A DNA stretch of 31,197 nt from an uncultured Oscillospiraceae bacterium. Lineage in GTDB: Bacteria > Bacillota > Clostridia > Oscillospirales > Oscillospiraceae. Where the stretch lies: the NCBI GenBank assembly GCA_910588045.1, contig CAJUPS010000032.1, positions 1 through 31,197 of the forward strand. Reading direction: 5' to 3'. Under the pieces are notes generated by a model that worked only from the letters and a program-made list of their open reading frames with translations, did not search any database and was not told the origin of the DNA. The position numbers and the translations under genes are program-made. Below are positions 1-7,852 of this stretch, one piece after another; the first letter of the stretch is position 1; each line of letters opens with the position of its first letter.

Positions 1-19
1 TCGCGTGCGCGAAAAGTAA
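1..19 (+). CDS. Possible 3' end of an upstream gene (5 codons and stop)
   Basis: Reading from base 2 gives Arg-Val-Arg-Glu-Lys followed by a TAA stop at 17-19. In Firmicutes rbfA usually follows infB, so this could be the end of that gene, but five codons cannot identify a protein. The call rests on position only. Confidence 0.2.
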
Positions 20-20
20 G

Positions 21-82
21 CCCTGCCCCGGCAGGGGCGAATCTAAAACAAGATTAAGCCAGGGCCGCCGCGCAGCGGCGGC
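21..82 (+). repeat. Two GC-rich hairpins ahead of rbfA
   Basis: Two perfect inverted repeats lie between the presumed upstream gene and rbfA. The first is CCCTGCC/GGCAGGG at 21-36 and the second is an 8-bp GC-only stem with a GCA loop at 64-82. Neither is followed by a T tract, so they look more like mRNA-processing or stabilising structures than terminators. The rbfA ribosome binding site (GAAGG) lies just after the second stem. Confidence 0.5.
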
Positions 83-100
83 GAAGAAAGAAGGTATAAG

Positions 101-493
101 ATGGCAAGCAATCGAATCGGGCGCATCAACGAGGAGATTCAGCGGGAAATGGCAGACCTCCTCCGGACCGTCAAGGACCCCCGCCTCCAAGGCGGGCTGG
201 TCACCGTCACCCACGTGGACACCACCAGCGACCTCCGCTATGCAAAAATCTATATCAGCGCCCTGGATAAAGAGAGCGAAAAAGACGTGATAAAAGGACT
301 GAAATCCGCCTCCGGCTACCTGCGCCGGGAGCTGGGCGCAGCCCTGCGCCTGCGCTACACCCCCGAGCTCCAGTTCATAGCCGATGACTCCATCCAGCAG
401 GGGGCCCACATCCTGGAGATGCTTCGGGACCCCAACGTGGTCAAGCCCGCCAACCCCGCCAATGAACACATCGTTCTGGAGGAGGAGACATGA
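101..493 (+). CDS. rbfA: Ribosome-binding factor A (RbfA)
   Basis: RbfA binds the 30S subunit and helps 16S rRNA 5'-end processing and late maturation, notably in the cold. The 130-residue protein matches the family: it opens with the typical RIGRINEEIQREMADLL helix and continues with the single KH-like fold, including VTVTHVDTTSDLRYAKIYIS and the RRELGAALRLRYTPEL segment before the terminal D-S-I. The ATG at 101 follows a GAAGG site. The stop overlaps the next start (ATGA at 490-493), so nrnA is translationally coupled. The rbfA-nrnA order is common in Clostridia, which supports both calls. Confidence 0.96.
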   Translation: MASNRIGRINEEIQREMADLLRTVKDPRLQGGLVTVTHVDTTSDLRYAKIYISALDKESEKDVIKGLKSASGYLRRELGAALRLRYTPELQFIADDSIQQGAHILEMLRDPNVVKPANPANEHIVLEEET

Positions 494-1449
494 GCGCTGT
501 CACCACCGCGGAGGCGGCCGCCCTGCTGCGGCAGCAGGACAGGATCCTGATTCTCACCCACCGCCGCCCCGATGGGGACACCATCGGCTGTGCCGCCGGG
601 CTCTGCCTGGCCCTGCGGCGGCAGGGAAAGACCGCCTATCTGCTGAAAAATCCCGATGTCACCGCGGTCAACGCCGTCTACGCCGAGCCCTGCTGGGCGC
701 CGGAGGACTTCGCGCCGGAGTTTGTGGTGTCGGTGGACATCGCGGCAAAGAGCCTGTTCTTTCCGGCGGCGGAGGCCTACTTTGACCGAATCGGGCTGGC
801 GGTGGATCACCACCCCTCCTTCGAGGGCTTCGGAGAGGCCCGGTGCGTGGACGCCTCCCGGGCCGCCTGCGGGGAAATCGTCTATGAGATCTGCCGGGAG
901 CTGGGGGAGGTCACGCCGGAGATTGCCCTGCCCCTCTATGCCGCCGTGGCCACGGATACGGGATGCTTCGTCTATGCCAACACCACGGCGAATACACACC
1001 GCGTGGCGGCGGCGCTGCTGGAGACGGGCATCGACTACTTTGCCGTCAACAAGCGGCACTTCCGGACCAAGAGCCGGAGGCGCATCGCCATCGAGGCGGA
1101 GCTGATGGGGAAGGCGGACTTCTTTCACGAGGGGCGCGGCGTGTTCCTGACCATCCCCCTGTCCCAGATGGAGCGCATCGGCGCCACGGAAAACGACCTG
1201 GAGGACGTCTCCTCCCTGGCGGGGATCATCGAGGGCGTGGACTGCGGCGCGGTACTCCGGGAGCTGGAGGGGGGCGAGTGGAAGCTGAGTCTGCGCACCG
1301 GGGCCAACGGCCGGGTGAACGCCACCCGGGTCTGTCAGCTTCTGGGCGGCGGGGGCCACGCCATGGCGGCGGGCGCAACGCTGAAGGGCGGCCTGGAGGA
1401 AGTGAAGGCCCTGGTTCTGGAGGCTGTGGATAAGGTGAAGCGGGAGTAG
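490..1449 (+). CDS. nrnA: DHH-family phosphoesterase, NrnA-type oligoribonuclease/pAp phosphatase
   Basis: NrnA-family enzymes degrade 2-5-nt RNA oligomers and dephosphorylate pAp to AMP in the cytoplasm using manganese. The 319-residue protein has both expected domains. The N-terminal DHH domain has the metal motif HRRPDGDTIG near residue 20, SVDIA near 80 and the DHH signature VDHH near 100. The C-terminal DHHA1 domain carries the substrate-binding glycine loop GGGGHAMAAGA near residue 285. It overlaps rbfA by 4 bp. In many Firmicutes truB and ribF follow; here an unrelated esterase follows with its own promoter, so the conserved operon ends early. NrnA is favoured over RecJ or GdpP by length and absence of extra domains. 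Confidence 0.92.
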   Translation: MSAVTTAEAAALLRQQDRILILTHRRPDGDTIGCAAGLCLALRRQGKTAYLLKNPDVTAVNAVYAEPCWAPEDFAPEFVVSVDIAAKSLFFPAAEAYFDRIGLAVDHHPSFEGFGEARCVDASRAACGEIVYEICRELGEVTPEIALPLYAAVATDTGCFVYANTTANTHRVAAALLETGIDYFAVNKRHFRTKSRRRIAIEAELMGKADFFHEGRGVFLTIPLSQMERIGATENDLEDVSSLAGIIEGVDCGAVLRELEGGEWKLSLRTGANGRVNATRVCQLLGGGGHAMAAGATLKGGLEEVKALVLEAVDKVKRE

Positions 1450-1468
1450 CAAAAAACCCAATTTTTCC

Positions 1469-1497
1469 TTGTCACAGGCCGCTGCATGTGATAAAAT
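1469..1497 (+). promoter_or_regulatory. Sigma-A promoter of the esterase gene
   Basis: TTGTCA at 1469-1474 and TAAAAT at 1492-1497 are separated by 17 bp. They lie 30 bp before the esterase start and begin 20 bp after the nrnA stop, so the esterase is probably transcribed independently. Confidence 0.75.
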
Positions 1498-1527
1498 GGA
1501 GAAAAGTCCCCGAAGGAGATAGCGGCT

Positions 1528-2409
1528 ATGATTTATGAAACCATCCCCCTGAGCGTCCCTGGCGCCTCCGGTGCAGCGGAGCTCACCTGCTATGCCCCTG
1601 ACAACTGTCCGGATGTGGGGATGGATCGGGTCCGTCCGGCGCTGATCATATGTCCCGGCGGGGGCTACCACTGTCTGGCGGGACGGGAGGGCGAGCCGGT
1701 GGCCCTCCGGTTCGTCGGACTGGGCTGTGCCGCCTTTCTGCTGACCTATCACACGGCGCCCCAGGCCCGGTGGCCCATCCCCCAGCGGCAGCTCCTCTCG
1801 GCGGTGGCCTACGTGCGGGACAACTGTGCGCGCTACCATGTGGACCCCCACGCGATTATCGTCATGGGCTTCTCTGCCGGGGGACACCTGGCGGGGAGTG
1901 CCGCGCTGATGTGGAACCGGCAGGAGATCTACCGCCCGCTGCACCGTCGGCCCGGCGTCTTCCGGCCCGACGGGGCTGTGCTGTGCTACCCGGTGGTCAC
2001 AGGGGGCGAATTTGCCCACCAGGGCTCCATGGAGAACCTGCTGGGGGAGCGGTGCGGCGAGCTGCGCGATCATGTCTCCCTGGAGAAGCAGGTCCCCCGG
2101 TCGGCCCCGCCGTTTTTCCTCTGGCACTGCGCCGATGATACCTGCGTTTCCGTAGAAAATTCCCTGCTGCTGGACCAGGCTTTGCGGGATCGCGGGGTGC
2201 CCTCGGAGCTCCATATCTACCCCAGCGGGGGCCACGCCCAGTCCCTGGCGGACGATACCGTCTTCGCCCCCGGGGAGGACTGGCGGGCCGCGCCCATCTG
2301 CGCGGTGTGGGTCAGCCACTGCGCCATGTGGCTCCACCGAAATTTCGGTCACTACGCCATCGCTCCCCACCCCGACGAGGCCGCGCCGAAGAAACGGCGG
2401 AAGAAATAA
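1528..2409 (+). CDS. Alpha/beta-hydrolase esterase, probable carbohydrate acetyl-esterase
   Basis: This 293-residue protein is an alpha/beta-hydrolase related to the BD-FAE/acetyl-xylan esterase group. Visible elements are the oxyanion loop CPGGGY near residue 46, the nucleophile elbow GFSAGG near 113, an acid-bearing HCADDTCV strand near 210 and the catalytic histidine in SGGHA near 235. There is no signal peptide, so it is cytoplasmic, and the C-terminus is a basic KKRRKK tail. The ATG at 1528 follows GAAGGAGA. Relatives remove acetyl groups from imported oligosaccharides. Its closeness to a pectin-side-chain locus suggests deacetylation of such fragments, but the substrate is inferred. It is monocistronic, between its own promoter and a hairpin. 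Confidence 0.82.
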   Translation: MIYETIPLSVPGASGAAELTCYAPDNCPDVGMDRVRPALIICPGGGYHCLAGREGEPVALRFVGLGCAAFLLTYHTAPQARWPIPQRQLLSAVAYVRDNCARYHVDPHAIIVMGFSAGGHLAGSAALMWNRQEIYRPLHRRPGVFRPDGAVLCYPVVTGGEFAHQGSMENLLGERCGELRDHVSLEKQVPRSAPPFFLWHCADDTCVSVENSLLLDQALRDRGVPSELHIYPSGGHAQSLADDTVFAPGEDWRAAPICAVWVSHCAMWLHRNFGHYAIAPHPDEAAPKKRRKK

Positions 2410-2429
2410 TCCTATACATCTACATACGG

Positions 2430-2465
2430 AGAGCCGCAGACAGTTCATGAACTGCCTGCGGCTCT
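2430..2465 (+). terminator. Hairpin after the esterase gene, possible terminator
   Basis: Arms 2430-2447 and 2448-2465 are complementary over 18 bp with one A/C mismatch, centred on TCATGA. The sequence after it (CTAATATCAT) is AT-rich but lacks a clean T run, so termination would be weak or of another type. Confidence 0.55.
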
Positions 2466-2477
2466 CTAATATCATAT

Positions 2478-2710
2478 CAAAAACGCAGTGTGTCATCGTG
2501 TAAAAAGGAAGGATACGAAAAAAACTTCTCCCGCGGTTGCACATGACGCGGCAACTTTCCCCATTTTCAACCCCCATGTGAGGGAAGACCACCTCCGCGT
2601 TAGGACGTACGGAAGAAAGTCGATGCCCCGGTCGGACGTCAGGCCAGCGCAGCCGGGCTGACCAAAAGGCTGTTGCAGCGAACCTTGACAATCGAATCAT
2701 GCGTTTCTTG
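2478..2710 (+). ncRNA. Structured non-coding RNA, probable raiA motif
   Basis: This stretch has no credible gene but dense complementarity. A terminal pairing AAACGCA (2481-2487) with TGCGTTT (2700-2706) encloses TGTC...AAGG pairing with CCTT...GACA. Inside are a GTTGC/GCAAC stem near 2543, and GTCAG/CTGAC flanking GCCAGCGCAGCCGGG near 2639-2671. The central block, with GGGAAGACCACC, GTTAGGACGTACGGAAG and AAGTCGATGCC, resembles my recollection of the conserved core of the raiA RNA of Firmicutes and Actinobacteria, a roughly 200-nt RNA often but not always upstream of raiA genes. Strand follows from that resemblance. No raiA gene is nearby. The class name is from memory; the structured character is directly visible. 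Confidence 0.58.
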
Positions 2711-2719
2711 AAAAGCAGC

Positions 2720-4768
2720 TCAGACCCGCAGCCACACTCGCATCTCCCCCTCGCCGCGGTTGGCCCAGGCGAAGTAGGGAATCAGCCGGAGCGTCATCCG
2801 CTCCAGGGCTGGAGGTGCGTACTCGCGGTACAGCTCGTCCTCCGGCGGAGAGGGAACTTCCCGCCACGCGGGGACCCGGAGTGCCGCCAGGGGGAATCCC
2901 AGGATGTCCTCCATGCCCACGCGGACCTGGCCGCGACCGGCCGGGTCGAGACGGCAGAGGTGCAGATCCCGGCCGTTGTCGGCCTCCTCTGCGCAGTAGG
3001 TGATGGGCCCGCGGACCACGGCGGCCTTCCCCACGTCCTCCCGTACCCGGGGGTTGGCGGCGACGAAGCGGACCTCCATGTCAAAATCCAGGGCAACGGC
3101 GTCACCGTCCCGCCACGTGCCGGAGAGATAGCAATAGCCCTCCCGGTCCGTGCGGGATATGCCCTCCGGCGCGGTAATGGCCGCCCGGCGGCACCAGCCG
3201 GGGATCCGGAAGGCCAGGGTGCAGTCCACCGGCCCGTCCGTGCGGATGGACATCCGGGCGCAGCCCTGCCAGGGCATGTCCGTTTCCATCTCCAGGCGGA
3301 GCGCTCGCTTCCCCACCTGCTTGGTGAGGGAGCTGCCCAGATATAAATGGGTCCACAGGGTGTCCCCGCTTTCCGTATAGGCGTAGGAGGCCACGGAGCT
3401 GACGAGCCGCGCGATGTTCGGCGGGCAGCAGGCGCAGCCGAACCACTTCTGCCGGACAGGCTCTACGTGCGCCAGCCGCTGATCCCGGCGGCAGCTGTCA
3501 GGCACGACCTCCAGGGGGTTGACGTAGAAAAAGCTCTTGCCGTCCAGCCCCATACCGGCGGGGACGGCGTTGTAGAGCGCCCGCTCCATGACGTCCGCGT
3601 ACCGGGCCTCGGGGGAGATCTCCAGCATCCTGCGGGCGAAAAACACCAGCGCGATGGCGGCACAGGTCTCCGAGTAGGCGCTGTCGTTGGGCAGGTCATA
3701 GGGGTAGGAGAACGCCTCGCCGTGGACCGTGCCGCCCACGCCGCCGGTGATGTACAGCTTCTCCCCCGCCACGCTGTCCCACAGCCGCCGACAGGCGGCG
3801 TATAGGGCCTTGTCCCCGGTCCGCTTCGCCACGTCCGCCATACCGGCGTAGAGATACCCCGCCCGGACGGCGTGGCCCACCGCCTCGCTCTGCTCCCGGA
3901 CCGGGAGGTGGGCCTGGTGATAGGCGTACCGCTGCGGGTCCCCGTCCTGGCGGAAGGGCTTGCCCTCGTATGCGGCCCGCTCCCGGGCCTCCTGGTCGAA
4001 ATAGTGGGGCTGGGTTCCCCGCTGGTCCAGGAAGAACCGGCTCAGGCGCAGGTACTGCGCCTCCCCCGTCGCCTCGTAGAGCCGCACCAGGGCCATCTCC
4101 GCCACCTCGTGGCCCGGATAGCCCTTTGCGCCGCCCTCCGGACCGAAGTGCGCCCCGATGCAGTCGGCGAAGCGGCAGGCCGCCCGCAGCAGCTTGTCCT
4201 TGCCGGTGGCCTGATAGTAAGCCACCGCCGCCTCCGCCAGATGGCCGAAGCAGTAGAGCTCGTGGTGGTCCCGCAGGTTGGTGAAGGCGCGGTCCATGCC
4301 GTTGAGGAGATAGAAGGTGTCCAGGTATCCGCTCTCGTGCTGGGCAGCGCAGACCACGTCGATGGCCCCGTCCGCCGCCGACTCCAGGGCGCTGTCCGGA
4401 TGCTGGGCAAGGGAATAGGCCACGGACTCGATCCACTTGGAAAAATCCGAGTCCTGGAAGACGAAGCCATAGAACCGGTCGGGGTCGGGATGGGCCGGGT
4501 CGTCCGGGAGCTGCTGGAAGCCCCGGTCGGTGTACGTCGGCGCCCGGAAGGCGCTCCCCAGCGCCCGCTTCTTCTCCAGCAGCCGCGCCGCGGCCCGGAA
4601 GTTGTGCATACAATAGCTGGGTTCCGCCCCCTCCACCCGGTCGTTGAGGGCCTCCCACTGGTAGGGGATGACCTGGGTGCGGACGGTCTCCTGCTCCCTG
4701 CCCCAGAAGCGGTCCGTCACCTTTACGCACTTCAGATCAAGGGGAGCGCTGAAAAATTCCCGTTTCAT
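2720..4768 (-). CDS. GH127 beta-L-arabinofuranosidase
   Basis: GH127 enzymes release beta-linked L-arabinofuranose, classically from the hydroxyproline-linked arabinosides of plant extensins, using a zinc-bound cysteine nucleophile. The 682-residue protein matches the Bifidobacterium HypBA1 family in length. The zinc/catalytic residues are visible: SETCA near residue 365, and CACCPPN about 80 residues later, close to the HypBA1 spacing of Glu338/Cys340 to Cys417/Cys418. The N-terminal alpha/alpha-barrel is followed by beta-domains. There is no signal peptide, so it acts on imported substrates. The ATG at 4768 is preferred to a GTG at 4771 because GGAGAGG lies 8 nt before it. It begins 24 nt after the ArsR-type regulator gene and is probably co-transcribed with it. 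Confidence 0.92.
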   Translation of the reverse strand: MKREFFSAPLDLKCVKVTDRFWGREQETVRTQVIPYQWEALNDRVEGAEPSYCMHNFRAAARLLEKKRALGSAFRAPTYTDRGFQQLPDDPAHPDPDRFYGFVFQDSDFSKWIESVAYSLAQHPDSALESAADGAIDVVCAAQHESGYLDTFYLLNGMDRAFTNLRDHHELYCFGHLAEAAVAYYQATGKDKLLRAACRFADCIGAHFGPEGGAKGYPGHEVAEMALVRLYEATGEAQYLRLSRFFLDQRGTQPHYFDQEARERAAYEGKPFRQDGDPQRYAYHQAHLPVREQSEAVGHAVRAGYLYAGMADVAKRTGDKALYAACRRLWDSVAGEKLYITGGVGGTVHGEAFSYPYDLPNDSAYSETCAAIALVFFARRMLEISPEARYADVMERALYNAVPAGMGLDGKSFFYVNPLEVVPDSCRRDQRLAHVEPVRQKWFGCACCPPNIARLVSSVASYAYTESGDTLWTHLYLGSSLTKQVGKRALRLEMETDMPWQGCARMSIRTDGPVDCTLAFRIPGWCRRAAITAPEGISRTDREGYCYLSGTWRDGDAVALDFDMEVRFVAANPRVREDVGKAAVVRGPITYCAEEADNGRDLHLCRLDPAGRGQVRVGMEDILGFPLAALRVPAWREVPSPPEDELYREYAPPALERMTLRLIPYFAWANRGEGEMRVWLRV

Positions 4769-4792
4769 CACGTCAGCCTCTCCGTCCTTTCA

Positions 4793-5731
4793 TCAGCCGC
4801 CCTCCTGGGGAGAGGGGGACCCCTCCAGGTAGCTGAGGGAGACCTGGATGTCCTGGGCGTAGTTGCCGAAGGTCTTCCCGAAGATGGTCAGCCCTCCCAC
4901 GTGGGCGGACTTGTAGTCCACGGAGAAGCGGAGGTTGAACTGGGGCTTCTGGTCCAGGTCCAGATCCCCGATGCGCACGTCGGAGATCTTCAGTCCGTCC
5001 ATAAAGGTTCCCTGACCGTTGACGGTCAGCATTTTGAGCAGGCCGTACTGGTTCCAGTTGGGAAACCACCAGTCGGGGGTAAAGATTCCCCGCACGTCCC
5101 CGAAGTCCCCCGGGGAGGTCCAGGTGCCCACGAACACATCGTTGATATAGAAGCCGATGTCGCTGGGCCACTGGTTGTTGACGCCGGGGGCCTCGGAGGA
5201 GAGCTCGGCGGAGACGGTGACCTGGGTGATGTGCTGATACATGGGGGCGAAGTTGGGCACCTGGTATTCCACATATCCCTGGGTAAACCAGAGGATGTCC
5301 GCGTCAAAGTGGTCCGGGTGGGAGAAGTACCGGTAGTCGTCCACCACGCCAATCACCTGCTCGCCGGTGGCCAGGCCGCAGGTGGGGAAGACCTGACAGC
5401 TGCTGTACCGACCCACCTTCAGGTCGATGGTGCAGGTGTTTTCCGTGGACTGGGAGGCGTTTTTTACGTTGATGAGGAGCTTGTCCGGAACAACGCGGCA
5501 GATCTTCTGGTTGCCATGCCCGGTGGAGTCGTTGGAGATGGCGACCATGCCGCATTCCTCCAGCTTCCGGATGTGGGTGGTCAGAGCGCCGTTGGTGATG
5601 TGGAGACTGCTGGCCAGCTCGTTCATGTTCATGGGCCGTTCCACCAGCAGCCGCACGATCTCCAGCCGGACGTCGGAGCCCAGGGCCTTGAAAAGAAGCA
5701 GTCCGTCGCTCAGCTTTTCAATGTGCAGCAT
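4793..5731 (-). CDS. ArsR-type winged-helix regulator with large C-terminal beta-rich domain
   Basis: The first 80 or so residues of this 312-residue protein form an ArsR-type winged helix: LFKALGSDVRLEIVRLLVE, the helix pair MNMNELASSLHITNGALTTHIRKLE and a wing with the GHGNQKICRV segment. The remaining 230 residues are rich in beta-strand, Asn, Asp and aromatics (for example FYINDVFVGTWTSPGDFG and WWFPNWNQYG). I do not recognise a named domain there; a jelly-roll-like carbohydrate sensor is an inference. CQVFPTCGLA joins the two parts. The ATG at 5731 follows AAGGGGG; an upstream TTG at 5818 would lie within the promoter. It precedes the GH127 gene and is the only transcription factor inside the arabinose locus, so it is the best candidate regulator. 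Confidence 0.8.
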   Translation of the reverse strand: MLHIEKLSDGLLLFKALGSDVRLEIVRLLVERPMNMNELASSLHITNGALTTHIRKLEECGMVAISNDSTGHGNQKICRVVPDKLLINVKNASQSTENTCTIDLKVGRYSSCQVFPTCGLATGEQVIGVVDDYRYFSHPDHFDADILWFTQGYVEYQVPNFAPMYQHITQVTVSAELSSEAPGVNNQWPSDIGFYINDVFVGTWTSPGDFGDVRGIFTPDWWFPNWNQYGLLKMLTVNGQGTFMDGLKISDVRIGDLDLDQKPQFNLRFSVDYKSAHVGGLTIFGKTFGNYAQDIQVSLSYLEGSPSPQEGG

Positions 5732-5789
5732 CGGGGTATCCCCCTTCGGTGACAAAAATTTTTTGAGAAAACCCAAAGTATTATAGAGT

Positions 5790-5818
5790 ATTATACCAAA
5801 ATATGCAGGGACCGTCAA
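5790..5818 (-). promoter_or_regulatory. Sigma-A promoter of the regulator-GH127 operon
   Basis: On the minus strand TTGACG (5813-5818) and TATAAT (5790-5795) are 17 bp apart. The following bases repeat TATAATACT, giving a direct repeat over the start region (5774-5797), a possible autoregulatory site. The spacer and -10 carry the motif TATACCAAAAT (5792-5802) shared with two other promoter regions of this locus. Confidence 0.8.
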
Positions 5819-5829
5819 CCAGATTTTCG

Positions 5830-6486
5830 TTAGTCTTTATGGAGCCACTCGTTGTCCGTGCGCCGCCGGTCCTCCTCCACCTCGTCGGGGAGGTAGGTGC
5901 GGAAGACCTGGATGTAGACGTGGGCGGTCACCCAGGCCATCAGGCCCGCGCCGCTGACCATCATCAGCCCGGTAAAGGGCGGGAAGATGGCCAGCATCAG
6001 CCACACCGTGGCCCACAGAAACACCAGCAGCAGGGTCATGGGCAGGTGGCGGATGCTCATGAACAGGGCGTTCTTGAAGGTGACGAAGATGCTCCCGGTA
6101 AACTTGGCCAGCACGGGGAACAGGTACAGCAGCGTCATACAGCAGGGGACCAGCAGCATATAGCAGCCCGCCAGCATGATGTTCCCGGCGAGGCCGCCCC
6201 AGGTGGTGCAGAAATTCAGGTCCACCCACAGGACCGCCGCCACCAACACCACTATCAGCCACAGGACGGTGGCCTGGCGGAAGTTCTCCTTGAACGACTT
6301 GAAGAAATTGGAGGTCACCTGGCCCTCGTTGGTGCGGATGCGCTTCATCATCGCGTAGTAGAGCGCCGTGGTGGATGCCCCGATGGTGAATAGCGGCAGG
6401 CTGGTGAACAGCCAGAGAAAATGCAGGATTACAATGTCGGCGATCAGGTTCAGCGCCCGCCACAGCGGGCCTTCCATAGAGAACAA
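5830..6486 (-). CDS. YesL-family (DUF624) integral membrane protein
   Basis: This 218-residue protein has about five hydrophobic segments (roughly residues 15-38, 72-92, 103-127, 150-170 and 175-192). It also has the YesL/DUF624 hallmarks: an N-terminal N-x-x-ADIVILHFLWLFTSLPLFTIGAS-like helix and the ALYYAMMKRIRTNEGQVTSNFFKSFKENFRQ loop. YesL-type proteins occur beside carbohydrate ABC importers and glycosidases, as in the rhamnogalacturonan locus of Bacillus subtilis; their function is unknown. The start is probably TTG at 6486, because AAGGAGG (6495-6501) is 8 nt away. The in-frame ATG at 6477 would be 17 nt from it. It is divergent from the GH43 gene at 6713 and has its own promoter. Confidence 0.88.
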   Translation of the reverse strand: MFSMEGPLWRALNLIADIVILHFLWLFTSLPLFTIGASTTALYYAMMKRIRTNEGQVTSNFFKSFKENFRQATVLWLIVVLVAAVLWVDLNFCTTWGGLAGNIMLAGCYMLLVPCCMTLLYLFPVLAKFTGSIFVTFKNALFMSIRHLPMTLLLVFLWATVWLMLAIFPPFTGLMMVSGAGLMAWVTAHVYIQVFRTYLPDEVEEDRRRTDNEWLHKD

Positions 6487-6542
6487 AGTCGTTTCCTCCT
6501 TATGATCCGTGGGCCAAAAGGGACAAATTTTGAATGATTTTT

Positions 6543-6571
6543 ATTATATCCTACCTGGCGGAGGTTGTCGA
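6543..6571 (-). promoter_or_regulatory. Sigma-A promoter of the yesL-like gene
   Basis: On the minus strand TCGACA (6566-6571) and a perfect TATAAT (6543-6548) are 17 bp apart, about 57 bp before the TTG start. The spacer contains ACCT-CCGCC-AGGT, a short palindrome. Confidence 0.7.
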
Positions 6572-6635
6572 GAGTGAGAAATAACAAATTTTATCCGCTC
6601 CAATATAATAATTTACCAAAATCTAAAATTGGGGC

Positions 6636-6664
6636 TTGCATCTTTGCGCACAAAGGACTATAAT
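6636..6664 (+). promoter_or_regulatory. Sigma-A promoter of the GH43 gene
   Basis: TTGCAT (6636-6641) and a perfect TATAAT (6659-6664) are 17 bp apart. The spacer holds the inverted repeat CTTTG-CGCA-CAAAG. A TTTACCAAAAT motif (6612-6622) lies just upstream of the -35, positioned where a regulator of this divergent region could bind. Confidence 0.82.
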
Positions 6665-6712
6665 GCACTCACTGCGGCCACGCAGCCCGTGGCTGCGACA
6701 GGAGGTATTGCT

Positions 6713-7684
6713 ATGAATCAACGATCTGTTCGCGAAACTGCGTATAACCGGCCCTTCATCCGGCAGCGGGCAGACCCCTATATTCTCCGGCGGGAGGAGG
6801 GCGGGTACTACTTCACCGCCTCGGTGCCGGAGTATGACCGGATCGTGCTGCGCAGTGCGGACACGCTCTCCGGCCTGCGGGACGCGGAGGAGCGGGTCCT
6901 CTGGGTCAAGCACGAGTCCGGCCCCCAGAGCGTCCACATCTGGGCCCCGGAGATCCACCGCCTGGACGGCGCGTGGTATATCTACTACGCCGGGGGGGAC
7001 AAGGACGACGTGTGGGAGATCCGGCCCTACGTGCTGCGCTGCACCGGCGACCCCATGACCGACCCCTGGGAGGAGCTGGGGCCCATGCGGGCCTCGGAGG
7101 GCGACCCCTTCTCCTTCCGGGCCTTCTCCCTGGATGCCACCGTGTTTGAGAGCGGAGGGGAGCGCTACATGGTCTGGGCGGAAAAGGTGGGCGTGGGCAA
7201 GCAGATCTCCAACCTGTACATTGCCCGCATGGCCAGTCCCACCCGGCTGGCCACGGCCCAGGTGCTGCTGAGTACCCCGGACTACGACTGGGAGCGGGGG
7301 GACTTCTGGGTCAACGAGGGCCCGGCCCTGCTGCGCCACGGCGGGAAACTGTTTCTGACCTTCTCCGCCAACACCACCGGGGAGCTGTACTGCATGGGGA
7401 TGCTGTGGGCGGAGGAGAACGCGGACCTGCTGGACCCCGCCAACTGGACCAAGCTCCGCCAGCCGGTATTCCGCAGCGACGACGAGAAGGAGGTCCACGG
7501 TCCCGGCCACAACTCCTTCACCCGGGCGGAGGACGGGACGGACCTGTGCGTCTACCACGCCCGGCAGTACGACCGCATGGAGGGCAACCCCCTCTACGAT
7601 CCCAACCGCCATGTCTATCTCATGCCGGTGACCTATGATGCCGCCGGGTTCCCCGTGTTTCGCCACTTGCCCCAGAATTGGTAA
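6713..7684 (+). CDS. Intracellular GH43 glycosidase, probable exo-1,5-alpha-L-arabinofuranosidase
   Basis: This 323-residue protein is a single five-bladed GH43 propeller without signal peptide. The general base is Asp21 in RQRADPYILR, the second acidic residue lies in SLDATVFES, and the general acid is the Glu of VNEGPALL. The pattern of family motifs, including WAPEIHRLDGAWYIYYAGG and GPGHNSF, resembles the GH43_26 group, whose characterised members remove single L-arabinofuranose units from the ends of 1,5-arabino-oligosaccharides. Subfamily assignment is from memory. The ATG at 6713 follows GGAGG; an in-frame TTG at 6629 lies ahead of the promoter and is rejected. It has its own promoter and terminator, so it is transcribed alone. 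Confidence 0.85.
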   Translation: MNQRSVRETAYNRPFIRQRADPYILRREEGGYYFTASVPEYDRIVLRSADTLSGLRDAEERVLWVKHESGPQSVHIWAPEIHRLDGAWYIYYAGGDKDDVWEIRPYVLRCTGDPMTDPWEELGPMRASEGDPFSFRAFSLDATVFESGGERYMVWAEKVGVGKQISNLYIARMASPTRLATAQVLLSTPDYDWERGDFWVNEGPALLRHGGKLFLTFSANTTGELYCMGMLWAEENADLLDPANWTKLRQPVFRSDDEKEVHGPGHNSFTRAEDGTDLCVYHARQYDRMEGNPLYDPNRHVYLMPVTYDAAGFPVFRHLPQNW

Positions 7685-7700
7685 CATTTTGCTTCTTTTT

Positions 7701-7734
7701 CCGCCGTTTCCCCAGGGAGACGGCGGGATTTTTT
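7701..7734 (+). terminator. Intrinsic terminator of the GH43 gene
   Basis: A 12-bp stem with one G-T pair (7701-7712 with 7715-7726) and a CA loop is followed by GATTTTTT. It lies 17 nt after the GH43 stop and separates it from the transporter operon. Confidence 0.9.
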
Positions 7735-7852
7735 GTTTTCTTACAAAGTTTCTGGTTTTACAAAAATAATTTAGTTTATAGTGAAATCTCCACAAAAGCG
7801 GAAAAGAGAAAATGTTCAATCCGATGAAATTTTAATTTTTTGGAAGTTGGCG

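Noticed and set aside
2430..2465. Recombination or attachment site
   Set aside because: The near-perfect palindrome directly follows a gene and no integrase or direct repeat is nearby; a transcript-end hairpin explains it.
355..2700. Minus-strand frame spanning rbfA to the raiA-like region
   Set aside because: Most of it is antisense to three real genes, and its N-terminal part translates the structured RNA candidate.
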